From: Enterobacteriaceae bacterium UBA7338
GTDB lineage: Bacteria; Pseudomonadota; Gammaproteobacteria; Enterobacterales; Enterobacteriaceae
Length of the DNA stretch: 64,000 bases
Direction of reading: 5' to 3'
Assembly (NCBI GenBank): GCA_002480085.1
Contig: DKPJ01000006.1
Coordinates: 349,757-413,756 of the forward strand
Part shown: positions 24,150-33,025 of the stretch, piece by piece
Numbering within the stretch: the first letter of the stretch is position 1
Layout: every line of letters starts with the position of its first letter
Made by a program: the position numbers and the translations under genes
Notes under the pieces: model-generated
What the model saw: the letters and a program-made list of their open reading frames with translations, nothing else
Told to the model about the DNA's origin: nothing
The model's database searches: none

Positions 24150-25514
24150 ATGAGCCATAACGACACTATCGTCGCCCAGGCAACCCCACCGGGACGCGGT
24201 GGTGTGGGCATTCTGCGTATCTCTGGCCACAAGGCCCGCGAGGTGGCGCAGGCCGTGCTCGGCAAGCTGCCTAAACCGCGCTATGCCGACTACCTGCCGT
24301 TTAACGACGCGGACGGCACGGCGCTGGATCAGGGCATCGCCCTCTGGTTCCCCGGCCCGAACTCCTTTACCGGCGAGGACGTGCTGGAGCTGCAGGGGCA
24401 CGGCGGGCCGGTGATCCTCGACCTGCTGTTAAAGCGTATCCTGACGCTGCCAGGCCTGCGCATCGCCCGTCCCGGCGAGTTTTCCGAGCGCGCGTTTCTC
24501 AACGACAAGCTGGACCTCGCCCAGGCAGAGGCGATCGCCGACCTGATCGACGCCAGCTCCGAGCAGGCCGCCCGCTCGGCGCTGAACTCCCTGCAGGGGG
24601 CCTTCTCCACCCGCGTTAACCATCTGGTGGAAGCACTTACTCACCTGCGCATCTACGTGGAAGCCGCAATTGATTTCCCTGACGAGGAGATCGACTTTCT
24701 CTCCGATGGCAAAATCGAAGCGCAGCTTAACAATGTGATGACCGATCTCGAGGCCGTAAGGGCGGAAGCGCGCCAGGGCAGCCTGCTGCGTGAAGGGATG
24801 AAGGTGGTCATCGCCGGTCGCCCGAACGCCGGGAAATCGAGCCTGCTGAACGCGCTGGCCGGACGCGAGGCAGCCATCGTTACCGATATCGCCGGTACTA
24901 CCCGCGACGTGCTGCGCGAGCATATCCACATCGACGGTATGCCGCTGCATATCATCGATACCGCCGGGCTACGTGACGCCAGCGATGAGGTGGAGCGCAT
25001 CGGCATTGAGCGCGCCTGGCAGGAGATTGAGCAGGCAGACCGGGTGCTGTTTATGGTCGATGGCACCACCACCGACGCCGTCGATCCGGCGGATATCTGG
25101 CCGGACTTTATTGCCCGTCTGCCCGCGAAGCTGCCGATCACCGTAGTACGTAATAAAGCCGACCTGACCGGCGAGACGCTGGGTATCAGCGAGGTGAATG
25201 GTCACTCACTTGTTCGCCTCTCCGCCTACACCGGCGAAGGCGTTGACGTGCTGCGTAGTCATCTCAAGCAGAGCATGGGCTTTGATACGCAGATGGAGGG
25301 GGGCTTCCTGGCGCGCCGACGTCATCTACAGGCGCTTGAGCTGGCGGCTGAGCACCTACAGCAGGGCAAAGCGCAGCTGCTGGGCGCGTGGGCGGGCGAA
25401 CTGCTGGCGGAAGAGCTACGCCTGGCCCAGCAGAGCCTGAGCGAGATCACCGGCGAGTTTACCTCCGACGATCTGTTAGGACGGATCTTCTCGAGCTTCT
25501 GTATTGGGAAGTAA
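24150..25514 (+). CDS. mnmE: tRNA U34 modification GTPase MnmE (TrmE)
   Basis: 454 residues, family length. N-terminal tetrahydrofolate-binding domain (about 1-118), helical domain interrupted by the G domain (about 216-380) with P-loop GRPNAGKSSLLN, G2 TTRD, G3 DTAG and G4 NKAD, and the C-terminal catalytic CIGK. With MnmG (also in this window) it forms the cmnm5/nm5 modification on wobble uridine of several tRNAs. In E. coli tnaCAB follows; here a BIME and two unrelated genes do. Confidence 0.98.
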   Translation: MSHNDTIVAQATPPGRGGVGILRISGHKAREVAQAVLGKLPKPRYADYLPFNDADGTALDQGIALWFPGPNSFTGEDVLELQGHGGPVILDLLLKRILTLPGLRIARPGEFSERAFLNDKLDLAQAEAIADLIDASSEQAARSALNSLQGAFSTRVNHLVEALTHLRIYVEAAIDFPDEEIDFLSDGKIEAQLNNVMTDLEAVRAEARQGSLLREGMKVVIAGRPNAGKSSLLNALAGREAAIVTDIAGTTRDVLREHIHIDGMPLHIIDTAGLRDASDEVERIGIERAWQEIEQADRVLFMVDGTTTDAVDPADIWPDFIARLPAKLPITVVRNKADLTGETLGISEVNGHSLVRLSAYTGEGVDVLRSHLKQSMGFDTQMEGGFLARRRHLQALELAAEHLQQGKAQLLGAWAGELLAEELRLAQQSLSEITGEFTSDDLLGRIFSSFCIGK

Positions 25515-25523
25515 GCGTGAAAC

Positions 25524-25600
25524 GCCGGGAGGCGCTGCGCTTGCCCGGCCTACCAAACCTGTCAGACCGTAGGCCCGTGCAAGCGAAGCGCCGCCGGGCA
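25524..25600. repeat. BIME: pair of REP elements after mnmE
   Basis: Two inverted REP units (GCCGGGAGGCGC...GCCCGGCCTAC at 25524-25553 and GTAGGCCCG...CGCCGGGC at 25569-25599) in opposite orientation between mnmE and a minus-strand gene. Confidence 0.85.
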
Positions 25601-25622
25601 ACAAAAGGGTGGGATAAATAGA

Positions 25623-26066
25623 TTAGTAGTTATAGATAACCGAGACTAATAGAGTCTTAGGGCTGTCCAGCATGCTTACGGTCACTGTCTCTTGCGGATC
25701 CGCGCTACGCCAGCACACGGCCTCAATATGACAGCTGCCCAGCTTTTGGTAGCCCATGGCGTTCAGATAAGTTTCGATCCGCTTCGAATCGTCAGTACCG
25801 TAGTACCTTATGGCATACACATGTGATGCCGGACCGGTGATATTGGCAAAGTCGAAGTCATAACGGGGCGAAATCCGTGGCATTTTTTTTAGAAGTTCAG
25901 GAGTATAAAATTTGTACTCACGCTTATTCTGCTCGGTATAATGCGCACTCCCAGCAAATTCCATGGCGATATAAGGCCAGACATAGATCATTGCTACGAC
26001 AGCAGTCATCATGATACTACCAAGCACTTTATATGATTTACGCATGATGAGAAAACTTAAATCCAT
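25623..26066 (-). CDS. Hypothetical membrane-anchored protein
   Basis: Up to 147 residues; not recognised. A single hydrophobic segment near the N-terminus (VLGSIMMTAVVAMIYVWPYIAM) is followed by a soluble domain with two cysteines (GSCHIEAVCW) and an end TVSMLDSPKTLLVSVIYNY. This suggests an inner-membrane anchor with a small periplasmic alpha/beta domain. A second start at 26045 (MRKSYKVLG) gives 140 residues and looks more natural for an anchor; neither start has a strong ribosome-binding site. It lies with the next gene in an AT-rich patch that replaces the tna operon region of E. coli, so it was probably acquired horizontally. Confidence 0.5.
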   Translation of the reverse strand: MDLSFLIMRKSYKVLGSIMMTAVVAMIYVWPYIAMEFAGSAHYTEQNKREYKFYTPELLKKMPRISPRYDFDFANITGPASHVYAIRYYGTDDSKRIETYLNAMGYQKLGSCHIEAVCWRSADPQETVTVSMLDSPKTLLVSVIYNY

Positions 26067-26128
26067 AAACCCATAAGCCCTATCATAACATTGCGATAAA
26101 GTTGCCCTCCACCTTCTTCATTATCTCC

Positions 26129-26539
26129 CTAGTCATCACCCAGTTTGAAGATGATCCTCCCTGTCCCCATTTTAGTTTCTGAATCCTGTGAAAATTGTTT
26201 TACCGATATATCACCATCGTCAGACAAACGAGGAAATCCTGGCCTGAATGTAATTCTGATTACACACGATGAATATTCCCCTGCTTTATTCTTCTGGCCT
26301 GCTACGCCAAAGCCCCCCTCCAGAACCGCCTTTATCATCCATACAGATGATTCACTATCGTAAAGGATATCAACCCGATCGCCTATCTCGATTCCTGTTG
26401 TATCCATTGCACTCCGACTGATTCTGAATCCCAGTTCAATAGAGCCAGCAGTACGTCTGCGCTGAGTAACAGTGACATAATTGCTTTGCACTACACGGCC
26501 GCTTTTCGCCGCCACTGTAGATAGAGATACGAAAGCCAT
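26129..26539 (-). CDS. Hypothetical protein, possibly phage-derived
   Basis: 136 residues; no family recognised with confidence. It starts at the ATG at 26539 behind a good AAGAGGT ribosome-binding site. The sequence is mostly beta (SIELGFRISRSAMDTTGIEIGDRVDILYD, then VWMIKAVLEGG), with a polar middle and end. The segment IEIGDRVDILYDSES has the look of a small barrel or AbrB-like fold, but this is weak. Its composition is AT-rich against its neighbours. It is 62 bases upstream of the membrane-anchored gene on the same strand, so the two may be co-transcribed. Confidence 0.5.
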   Translation of the reverse strand: MAFVSLSTVAAKSGRVVQSNYVTVTQRRRTAGSIELGFRISRSAMDTTGIEIGDRVDILYDSESSVWMIKAVLEGGFGVAGQKNKAGEYSSCVIRITFRPGFPRLSDDGDISVKQFSQDSETKMGTGRIIFKLGDD

Positions 26540-26976
26540 AAAAACCTCTTAAGATATTTGTTTAATCACATTGTACGACCAAATAATTTGCAATGACAAT
26601 TATTTTTGTGTGGTTTTTCTCCCGCCAATTTACTTTGATTTTACCTACAACGATAAATTTAAAAGTTACCCGCCTCTAAACACCGCACTAAAAAATATAA
26701 GTAAACACTTACCAATTTGTATTTTATATAACTAACCCTCACTCCCTGTTAACTTTCTAAATATGCGAATCAGTATAAAATGAGCATGGATAGGGGTAGC
26801 TTATGCCATAGCAGCGGCGCTGACGCGTGTCGCTTGCCTCTTTCCGCTCCTTACCCCAATTGTAAAAATCCCGCAGAGTGCTTTTTGCCCCCTTTTTTCC
26901 GTGTTAAAACCTGCACACAATAGGCAATACTGCTTTTACCGTGGCGAGCGGCCTAACCATTATCAAGGAGTGAAAA
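26540..26976. other. AT-rich intergenic region without a gene
   Basis: 437 bases. The part to about 26780 is strongly AT-rich and would hold the promoter of the minus-strand hypothetical genes. The part from 26780 is GC-richer and leads to yieE, whose ribosome-binding site AAGGAG is at 26965-26970. No reading frame, tRNA or clear repeat is seen. Confidence 0.5.
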
Positions 26977-27702
26977 ATGGCGACACACTTTGCAAGAGGG
27001 ATCCTTACCGATGGACAGCTGGTCTCCGGCCGCCTGCCTTCGTCCTGTCACGATCGGGCCAGGTCGTTGCCGGAACATCACCGCACACGCTATTTAGCCT
27101 CCCGCGCCCTCCTCGCCGAACTGGTATTTATGCTCTACGGTTTAAGCGAGCTACCTGAAATCATCACCCAGCCCAATGGTCGCCCGGTCTTTGCCGATCG
27201 CAGCCTGCCCCACTTTTCGCTGGCCTATGCCGGGAATATGGTAGGCGTGGCGATCGCCACCAGCGGCATCTGCGGTCTGGATATGGAGTTGCAGCGGGCA
27301 ACGCGCAGCTTTCACACGCCTCATGCCCCGGAGCGCCAGATCTTTACCAGCAACGAAAGGCTGTGGATCAACAACCAGAGCGATCCCAACGAGGCCCAGG
27401 CGCAAATTGTCACCCTGCGGCAGAGCGTGCTGAAGATGGCCAGCCAGCCCGAGGATACCTCGGGTTTCCTACAGCTGCTGCCCGGCTCCGGCAAGCTGCG
27501 TGCGGCGCAGCCTGAACCTATTGAGGCGCTATGCGATGCGGAGGACGTGCTAATCTGGTCGGTGGCGGTTTCACCCGCCATTGAAAGCCTGAAGATTTGG
27601 GAGTTTGATACCAGGCGGGGCTGGCGCTGTCTGTCAGATATACAAACCCGAGCGAACAATCCCGCCACCCGCCTGATGCGTTTTACCAGCCTGCCTGCGT
27701 AA
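26977..27702 (+). CDS. yieE: Phosphopantetheinyl transferase-like protein YieE
   Basis: 241 residues, slightly shorter than E. coli YieE. It belongs to the 4'-phosphopantetheinyl transferase superfamily. Metal-binding motif GLDME is at residues 100-104 and FTSNE at 123-127, but the catalytic W-x-x-K-E-[AS] motif is replaced by LRQSVLK (147-153). It may therefore be a degenerate member or one with altered chemistry. The start has an AAGGAG ribosome-binding site 6 bases upstream. It is followed by yieF after 34 bases on the same strand. Confidence 0.85.
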   Translation: MATHFARGILTDGQLVSGRLPSSCHDRARSLPEHHRTRYLASRALLAELVFMLYGLSELPEIITQPNGRPVFADRSLPHFSLAYAGNMVGVAIATSGICGLDMELQRATRSFHTPHAPERQIFTSNERLWINNQSDPNEAQAQIVTLRQSVLKMASQPEDTSGFLQLLPGSGKLRAAQPEPIEALCDAEDVLIWSVAVSPAIESLKIWEFDTRRGWRCLSDIQTRANNPATRLMRFTSLPA

Positions 27703-27736
27703 TTCGCTTCATTACACTTATCGGTAAGGAGTAAAG

Positions 27737-28303
27737 ATGTCTGATTCACTGCACGTCGTTACGTTACTTGGCAGCCTGCGTAAAGGCTCATTCAATGCGA
27801 TGGTGGCCCGCACGCTGCCAAAAATCGCGCCGGAAGGCATGACGGTGGCACCGCTGCCGACAATTGCCGAGATCCCGCTGTACGATGCCGATATCCAGCA
27901 GGAAGAGGGTTTCCCGCAGAGCGTTGAGTCCATTGCCGAGCAGATCCGCAATGCCGATGGCGTGGTGATTGTGACTCCCGAATACAACTACTCCGTACCG
28001 GGCGGCCTGAAGAACGCCATCGACTGGCTGTCACGTCTGCCTGCGCAGCCGCTGGCAGGCAAGCCGGTGCTGATCCAGACCAGCTCTATGGGCGCAATCG
28101 GCGGCGCGCGCTGCCAGTATCATCTGCGACAGATTCTGGTATTCCTCGACGCGATGGTGATGAACAAGCCGGAGTTTATGGGCGGGGTGATCCAGAATAA
28201 AGTGGATCCGCAGACGGGCGAGGTTATCGATCAGAGCACGCTGGACCATCTGACCGGCCAGCTGACGGCGTTTGGTGACTATATCAAGAAAGTTCGAGCA
28301 TAA
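27737..28303 (+). CDS. yieF: NADPH-dependent FMN reductase YieF (ChrR)
   Basis: 188 residues of flavodoxin-like fold. FMN-phosphate loop GSLRKGSFN (about 11-19) and the flavin-contact motif TPEYNYSVPGGLKNAIDWLSR. It reduces quinones and chromate in the cytoplasm with a bound FMN, as a tetramer. Ribosome-binding site AAGGAG. It ends at a bidirectional terminator shared with adeP. Confidence 0.95.
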   Translation: MSDSLHVVTLLGSLRKGSFNAMVARTLPKIAPEGMTVAPLPTIAEIPLYDADIQQEEGFPQSVESIAEQIRNADGVVIVTPEYNYSVPGGLKNAIDWLSRLPAQPLAGKPVLIQTSSMGAIGGARCQYHLRQILVFLDAMVMNKPEFMGGVIQNKVDPQTGEVIDQSTLDHLTGQLTAFGDYIKKVRA

Positions 28304-28340
28304 AAAAAGCCCGGCAGCGCAAAGCCTGCCGGGCCAGTTT
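28303..28340. terminator. Bidirectional terminator between yieF and adeP
   Basis: GCCCGGCAG (28309-28317) pairs with CTGCCGGGC (28326-28334). A-rich bases before and T-rich bases after allow termination from both strands. Confidence 0.85.
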
Positions 28341-28347
28341 TTAGCTG

Positions 28348-29685
28348 TTAATGCGCGTCGATAAATACAATCTTCAGCACAAACAGCAGCGCAACAATGA
28401 TCACGCACGGGCTGAGATCGCGGAAGCGTCCGGTACCGATCTTCATGATGCAGTAGGAGATAAAGCCCAGCGCGATACCTTCGGTAATGGAGAAGCTGAA
28501 CGGCATCATGACGGCGGTGATAAAGGCCGGCACGGCTTCGGTCAGGTCGTCCCACTTCACGCGGGAGAGGCTGGAGGTCATCAGCACGCCGACGTAGATC
28601 AGCGCACCCGCAGCAGCATACGGCGGTACCATACCGGCCAGCGGCGACAGGAAAATCACCAGCAGGAACAGCACGCCTACCACTACGGCGGTGAGACCCG
28701 TGCGCCCGCCGACGGAGACGCCGGAAGAGGACTCGATATAGGCGGTCACAGAGGAGGTACCGATAAAGGAGCCTGCTACGGAGGAGACGCTGTCAACAAA
28801 CAGGGCCTGCTTCATGCGCGGGAACTTACCCTTCTCATCTGCCAGACCGGCTTTATCGGTGACGCCAATCAGCGTTCCGGAGGAGTCGAACAGGTTGACC
28901 AGCATAAACGAGAAGATCACGCCTGCCAGGCCAAGGTTAAACGAGCCAGCCAGGTCAACGTGACCGACAACGCTGGTGACGCTCGGCGGCGCAGAGACAA
29001 TCCCGCTGTAGTGCACATCGCCCAGCCACCAGCCCAGCAGAGTCGTTACTACGATAGAGACCAGCACCGCCGCATGGACGTTACGCGAGGCCAGAATGGC
29101 GATGATAAAGAAGCCCAGCACGCCCAGCAGCACGCTGTGGGAGGTCAGGTTGCCGATGGTCACCAGCGTCTCCGGGTTCGCTACAATCACGCCCGCGTTT
29201 TTCAGGCCCATCATGCCGATGAACAGACCGATACCGCTGGTGATGCCGACGCGCAGGCTCACCGGGATATTTGCGATCATCCAGTAGCGGACGCGGAAGA
29301 GAGTCAGCAGCAGCAGGCCGATAGCGCCCCAGAAGATAGCGCCCATTCCCACCTGCCACGGCAGGCCCATGGCACCAACCACCACAAAGGCGAAGAAGGC
29401 GTTCAGCCCCATCGCGGGTGCAAGCGCCACCGGCAGGTTAGCGAACAGCCCCATCAGGATGCTGCCAAAGGCGGCAATCAGACAGGTAGTCACGAATACC
29501 GCGCTGGTATCCATGCCAGCAACACCCAGAATCTGTGGGTTAACAAAGACGATATACACCATCGTCAGGAAGGTGGTAAAACCGGCGATCACCTCGGTGC
29601 GTGCCGTGGTGCCATGCTCGCGCAGTTTAAACACGCGGTCGAGCAACCCCTGGCCCGCGGCCTGGGTAGTGTGTTGTTGGCTCAT
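28348..29685 (-). CDS. adeP: High-affinity adenine permease AdeP
   Basis: 445 residues, the AzgA-like branch of the NCS2 nucleobase transporters, with about 14 membrane segments. It starts MSQQHTTQAAGQGLLDRVFKL; typical motifs are ALAPAMGLNAFFAF and NLFDSSGTLIGV. It imports adenine by proton symport. It is divergent from yieH, and a PurR-type operator lies between them, consistent with known PurR control of this gene (formerly yieG). Confidence 0.95.
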   Translation of the reverse strand: MSQQHTTQAAGQGLLDRVFKLREHGTTARTEVIAGFTTFLTMVYIVFVNPQILGVAGMDTSAVFVTTCLIAAFGSILMGLFANLPVALAPAMGLNAFFAFVVVGAMGLPWQVGMGAIFWGAIGLLLLTLFRVRYWMIANIPVSLRVGITSGIGLFIGMMGLKNAGVIVANPETLVTIGNLTSHSVLLGVLGFFIIAILASRNVHAAVLVSIVVTTLLGWWLGDVHYSGIVSAPPSVTSVVGHVDLAGSFNLGLAGVIFSFMLVNLFDSSGTLIGVTDKAGLADEKGKFPRMKQALFVDSVSSVAGSFIGTSSVTAYIESSSGVSVGGRTGLTAVVVGVLFLLVIFLSPLAGMVPPYAAAGALIYVGVLMTSSLSRVKWDDLTEAVPAFITAVMMPFSFSITEGIALGFISYCIMKIGTGRFRDLSPCVIIVALLFVLKIVFIDAH

Positions 29686-29786
29686 TATCTATTTCCGAAC
29701 AGGGAAGGAAAATTCGTCGCTATCCTATACCAAAATGCGACAATGTTGACGGTTATCACACACTTTTTTTCATTGATTTTGCTTAT

Positions 29787-29802
29787 ACGGCATCGATTGC
29801 GC
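29787..29802 (-). promoter_or_regulatory. Candidate PurR operator of adeP
   Basis: The minus strand reads GCGCAATCGATGCCGT, close to the PurR consensus ACGCAANCGNTTNCNT (about 11 of 13 fixed positions). It lies about 100 bases upstream of adeP. Confidence 0.6.
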
Positions 29803-29853
29803 GGAGAAATCTGCGTTAAGTAAACGTTAAACTTGCAATAAACAGGAAACGGC

Positions 29854-30522
29854 ATGTCCCAAATAGAAGCGATTTTTTTCGACTGTGATGGCACGCTGGT
29901 AGACAGCGAGGTGATCTGTTCCCGCGCGTACGTGCATATGTTCGCGCAGTTTGGTATTTCGCTCGATCTGGCGGAGATTTTTAAGCGCTTTAAGGGCGTT
30001 AAGCTCTACGAAATTATCGACATTATCAACGCTGAGCACGGCGTGAACCTGGCCAAAGCAGAGCTGGAGCCAATCTACCGCGCCGAGGTCGCGCGCCTGT
30101 TCGATGCCGAGCTGGAGATCATCGCCGGAGCGGATGCGCTGCTAGAGTCCGTCAGCGTGCCGATGTGTGTGGTCTCAAACGGTCCGGTGAGCAAAATGCA
30201 GCACTCACTTGGCAAGCTCGGGATGCTGCACCACTTCCCGGATCTGCTGTTCAGCGGCTACGATATTCAGCGCTGGAAGCCGGATCCGGCCCTGATGTTC
30301 CATGCCGCCAGCGCGCTGGACGTCGATCCGACGAAGTGCATTCTGGTGGATGACTCTGCGGCAGGCGCGCAGTCGGGGATTGATGCCGGGATGGAGGTGT
30401 TCTACTTCTGTGCCGATCCGCACAACCAGCCGATCGACCACCCGAAGGTGACCACCTTTACCGAGTTATCGCAGCTACCAGAACTCTGGAAAGCGCGTGG
30501 GTGGGAAATTACCCGGAAATAA
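29854..30522 (+). CDS. yieH: HAD-family phosphatase YieH
   Basis: 222 residues. Motif I FFDCDGTLVDSE (about 8-19), motif II VVSNGP, motif III KPDPALMF and motif IV ILVDDSAAG are all intact. The E. coli enzyme acts on 6-phosphogluconate and related compounds. Ribosome-binding site CAGGAAA. It is divergent from adeP and followed by a REP element. Confidence 0.93.
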   Translation: MSQIEAIFFDCDGTLVDSEVICSRAYVHMFAQFGISLDLAEIFKRFKGVKLYEIIDIINAEHGVNLAKAELEPIYRAEVARLFDAELEIIAGADALLESVSVPMCVVSNGPVSKMQHSLGKLGMLHHFPDLLFSGYDIQRWKPDPALMFHAASALDVDPTKCILVDDSAAGAQSGIDAGMEVFYFCADPHNQPIDHPKVTTFTELSQLPELWKARGWEITRK

Positions 30523-30532
30523 CGGTGTAAAT

Positions 30533-30562
30533 GTAGGCCCGGTAAGCGCAGCGCCACCGGGC
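30533..30562. repeat. REP element between yieH and phoU
   Basis: GTAGGCCCGGT and CCACCGGGC arms, the standard REP form, in the convergent yieH/phoU gap. Confidence 0.85.
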
Positions 30563-30575
30563 ATTTTACGGCAGG

Positions 30576-31301
30576 TTACTCTTTTGGATCTTTCCCGGCG
30601 AGCAGCTTGTCCAGCTCGTCGCCGCCAACGTGACGGAAATCCTGCCCCTTCACGAAGTAGAAGATGTACTCGCAGATGTTCTGGCAGCGGTCGCCGATAC
30701 GCTCGATAGAGCGAGCACAGAACAGCGCGGTCAGCACGCTTGGGATGGTACGTGAATCTTCCATCATGTAGGTCATCAGCTGACGCACAATGCCTTCATA
30801 CTCCTGATCCACCTTCTTGTCTTCACGGTAGATACGCACCGCTTCATCAAGATCCATCCGCGCAAAGGCATCCAGCACGTCGTGCAGCATCTGCACGGTA
30901 TGGCGGCCCAGCGACTCCAGGCTGACCAGCAGCGGCTGATGCTGCTGGGAGAACTTCTCCAGCGCCGTGCGGCAGATCTTATCCGCAACGTCACCGATGC
31001 GCTCCAGCTCGGCGATGGTTTTGATGATCGCCATTACCAGACGCAGGTCGCTTGCCGTCGGCTGGCGCTTGGCGATAATGCGCACGCAGGCCTCGTCGAT
31101 CGCCACTTCCATCATGTTGACCTGATGGTCACCGGCAACAACGCGCTTGGCCAGCTCGCTGTCTTGATTATGCATGGCGGTGATCGCGTCAGAGAGCTGC
31201 TGCTCTACCATCCCGCCCATAGTCATCACCTGGGTACGGATGCTCTCCAGCTCGGCGTTAAACTGGCCGGAGATATGTTTGTTAAGATTGAGATTGTCCA
31301 T
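30576..31301 (-). CDS. phoU: Phosphate signalling protein PhoU
   Basis: 241 residues, all helical, with two PhoU repeats. Metal-binding E/D-x-x-x-D motifs are visible (IGDVADKICR and IGDRCQNICEY). It links the PstSCAB transporter to PhoR so that phosphate sufficiency silences the Pho regulon. The start at 31301 (MDNLNLNKHISGQFN) is the family start; an earlier ATG adds six residues. Last gene of pstSCAB-phoU, 14 bases after pstB. Confidence 0.97.
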   Translation of the reverse strand: MDNLNLNKHISGQFNAELESIRTQVMTMGGMVEQQLSDAITAMHNQDSELAKRVVAGDHQVNMMEVAIDEACVRIIAKRQPTASDLRLVMAIIKTIAELERIGDVADKICRTALEKFSQQHQPLLVSLESLGRHTVQMLHDVLDAFARMDLDEAVRIYREDKKVDQEYEGIVRQLMTYMMEDSRTIPSVLTALFCARSIERIGDRCQNICEYIFYFVKGQDFRHVGGDELDKLLAGKDPKE

Positions 31302-31315
31302 AGCGCACTCCTGAA

Positions 31316-32089
31316 TCAACCGTAACGGCCGGTGATGTAGTCTTCTGTTTGTTTCTTCGCGGGCTTGGTGAACAGATCGTCCGTGTTGCTGAACTCAATC
31401 AACTCGCCCAGGTACATAAAGGCCGTATGGTCGGAGCAACGCGCAGCCTGCTGCATGTTGTGGGTCACGATCACTACGGTGTAATCCTGCTTCAGCTCGG
31501 TGATCAGCTCCTCAATCCGCCCGGTAGAGATAGGGTCGAGGGCTGAACACGGCTCATCCAGCAGCAGCACTTCCGGACGAATGGCGATACCGCGCGCAAT
31601 GCACAGACGCTGCTGCTGACCACCGGAGAGAGAGTACCCGCTCTGGTGCAGTTTATCTTTGGTTTCGTTCCAGAGTGCGGCCTTGGTCAATGCCCACTGC
31701 ACGCGCTCGTCCATATCGGCGCGGGAGAGCTTCTCAAACAGGCGCACGCCGAAAGCGATGTTGTCATAGATAGACATCGGGAATGGCGTCGGCTTCTGGA
31801 AGACCATCCCAACCTTGGCACGCAGCAGGGCAATATCCTGGCTATGGGTGAGGATGTTCTCACCATCCAGCAGGATCTCACCCTCGGCGCGCTGCTCCGG
31901 ATAGAGGGAGTACATTTTGTTAAAGGTGCGCAGCAGGGTGGATTTACCGCAGCCTGACGGACCGATAAACGCCGTTACCTGATTCTTCGCGATATCCAGG
32001 TTGATGTTTTTCAGGGCATGGAACTTCCCGTAGTAGAAGTTCAAATCGCGAACCTGAATCTTGCCGGAGGTGGTGTCAACCATACTCAT
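31316..32089 (-). CDS. pstB: Phosphate ABC transporter ATPase PstB
   Basis: 257 residues. Walker A GPSGCGKST (about 43-51), Q-loop MVFQKPTPFPMS, signature LSGGQQQR, Walker B VLLLDEPCSALDP and switch VTHNMQQ. It powers PstCA. It is 48 bases from pstA; a long stem in that gap is not evident. Confidence 0.98.
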   Translation of the reverse strand: MSMVDTTSGKIQVRDLNFYYGKFHALKNINLDIAKNQVTAFIGPSGCGKSTLLRTFNKMYSLYPEQRAEGEILLDGENILTHSQDIALLRAKVGMVFQKPTPFPMSIYDNIAFGVRLFEKLSRADMDERVQWALTKAALWNETKDKLHQSGYSLSGGQQQRLCIARGIAIRPEVLLLDEPCSALDPISTGRIEELITELKQDYTVVIVTHNMQQAARCSDHTAFMYLGELIEFSNTDDLFTKPAKKQTEDYITGRYG

Positions 32090-32137
32090 TTTACTCTTTT
32101 CCTCAATCGGGCGCGGCCGGAGCCACGCCGCCTAATT

Positions 32138-33025
32138 TTAACCGTTCTTCTTCGCGAAGATGACGCGTGCCAGGATATTCAGCAGCAGCACGCACAGGGT
32201 AATCAGCAGTACGCCAGCCCAGGCCAGCTGTTGCCACTCGGCAAACGGGCTCATGGCAAACTTAAATATGGTGACCGGCAGGTTGGCGATAGGCTGCATC
32301 ATGTCCGTGCTCCAGAACTGGTTGGAGAGGGAGGTGAAGAGCAGCGGCGCGGTTTCACCAGCGATACGCGCCACCGCCAGCAGCACGCCGGTCAGGATGC
32401 CGGAGATAGAGGCCTTCAGCGTAATCGCAGAGATCATCTTCCACTTCGGCGTGCCCAGCGCGTAGGCGGCTTCACGCAGGCTGTCCGGCACCAGCTTCAG
32501 CATGTTCTCGGTGGTACGGATAACGATCGGCACCTGCAGCAGCGCCAGCGCAATCACGCCTGCCCAGCCGGAGAAGTGCTCCATCTGCGCCACCACGATG
32601 GTGTAGACAAACAGGCCCACCACGATAGAGGGGGCGGAGAGCAGAATATCGTTAATGAAGCGGATCACCTCTGCCAGCCAGGACTTACGCCCGTACTCGG
32701 CAAGGTAGATGCCGGCCATAATGCCGAGCGGGGTACCAAATACGGTCGCCCAGAGGATCAGCAGGCCGCTGCCCGCCAGGGCGTTTGCCAGCCCACCACC
32801 CGCGGTGTTTGGCGGCGGCGTCATCTCGGTGAACAGCGCCAGCGACATACCGTCGATGCCGCGCGTCACGGTGGAGAAGAGGATCCAGATCAGCCAGAAG
32901 AGACCAAACGCCATCGTCGCCAGCGACAGCGTCAGCGCGATGCGGTTTTTCATGCGGCGACGCGCCTGCATTTTACGGCGCGACTCGGCCAGCTCCGTCG
33001 TGGTTTGCATTTCGAGCGTAGCCAT
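32138..33025 (-). CDS. pstA: Phosphate ABC transporter permease PstA
   Basis: 295 residues, with six membrane segments and the ABC permease EAA loop (SLREAAYALGTPKWKMISAITLK), which contacts PstB. It begins MATLEMQTTTELAES with a cytoplasmic Arg/Lys-rich segment. Its start overlaps the pstC stop by one base (33025). Confidence 0.97.
   Translation of the reverse strand: MATLEMQTTTELAESRRKMQARRRMKNRIALTLSLATMAFGLFWLIWILFSTVTRGIDGMSLALFTEMTPPPNTAGGGLANALAGSGLLILWATVFGTPLGIMAGIYLAEYGRKSWLAEVIRFINDILLSAPSIVVGLFVYTIVVAQMEHFSGWAGVIALALLQVPIVIRTTENMLKLVPDSLREAAYALGTPKWKMISAITLKASISGILTGVLLAVARIAGETAPLLFTSLSNQFWSTDMMQPIANLPVTIFKFAMSPFAEWQQLAWAGVLLITLCVLLLNILARVIFAKKNG

Noticed and set aside
25623..26976. 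tnaC leader peptide or tnaA remnant
   Set aside because: No short Trp-containing leader, boxA/rut region or tryptophanase motif was found in either frame set.
28351..29823. 490-codon plus-strand frame opposite adeP
   Set aside because: Composition is His/Gln/Arg-rich, typical of an antisense shadow of a membrane protein gene; adeP is well supported.
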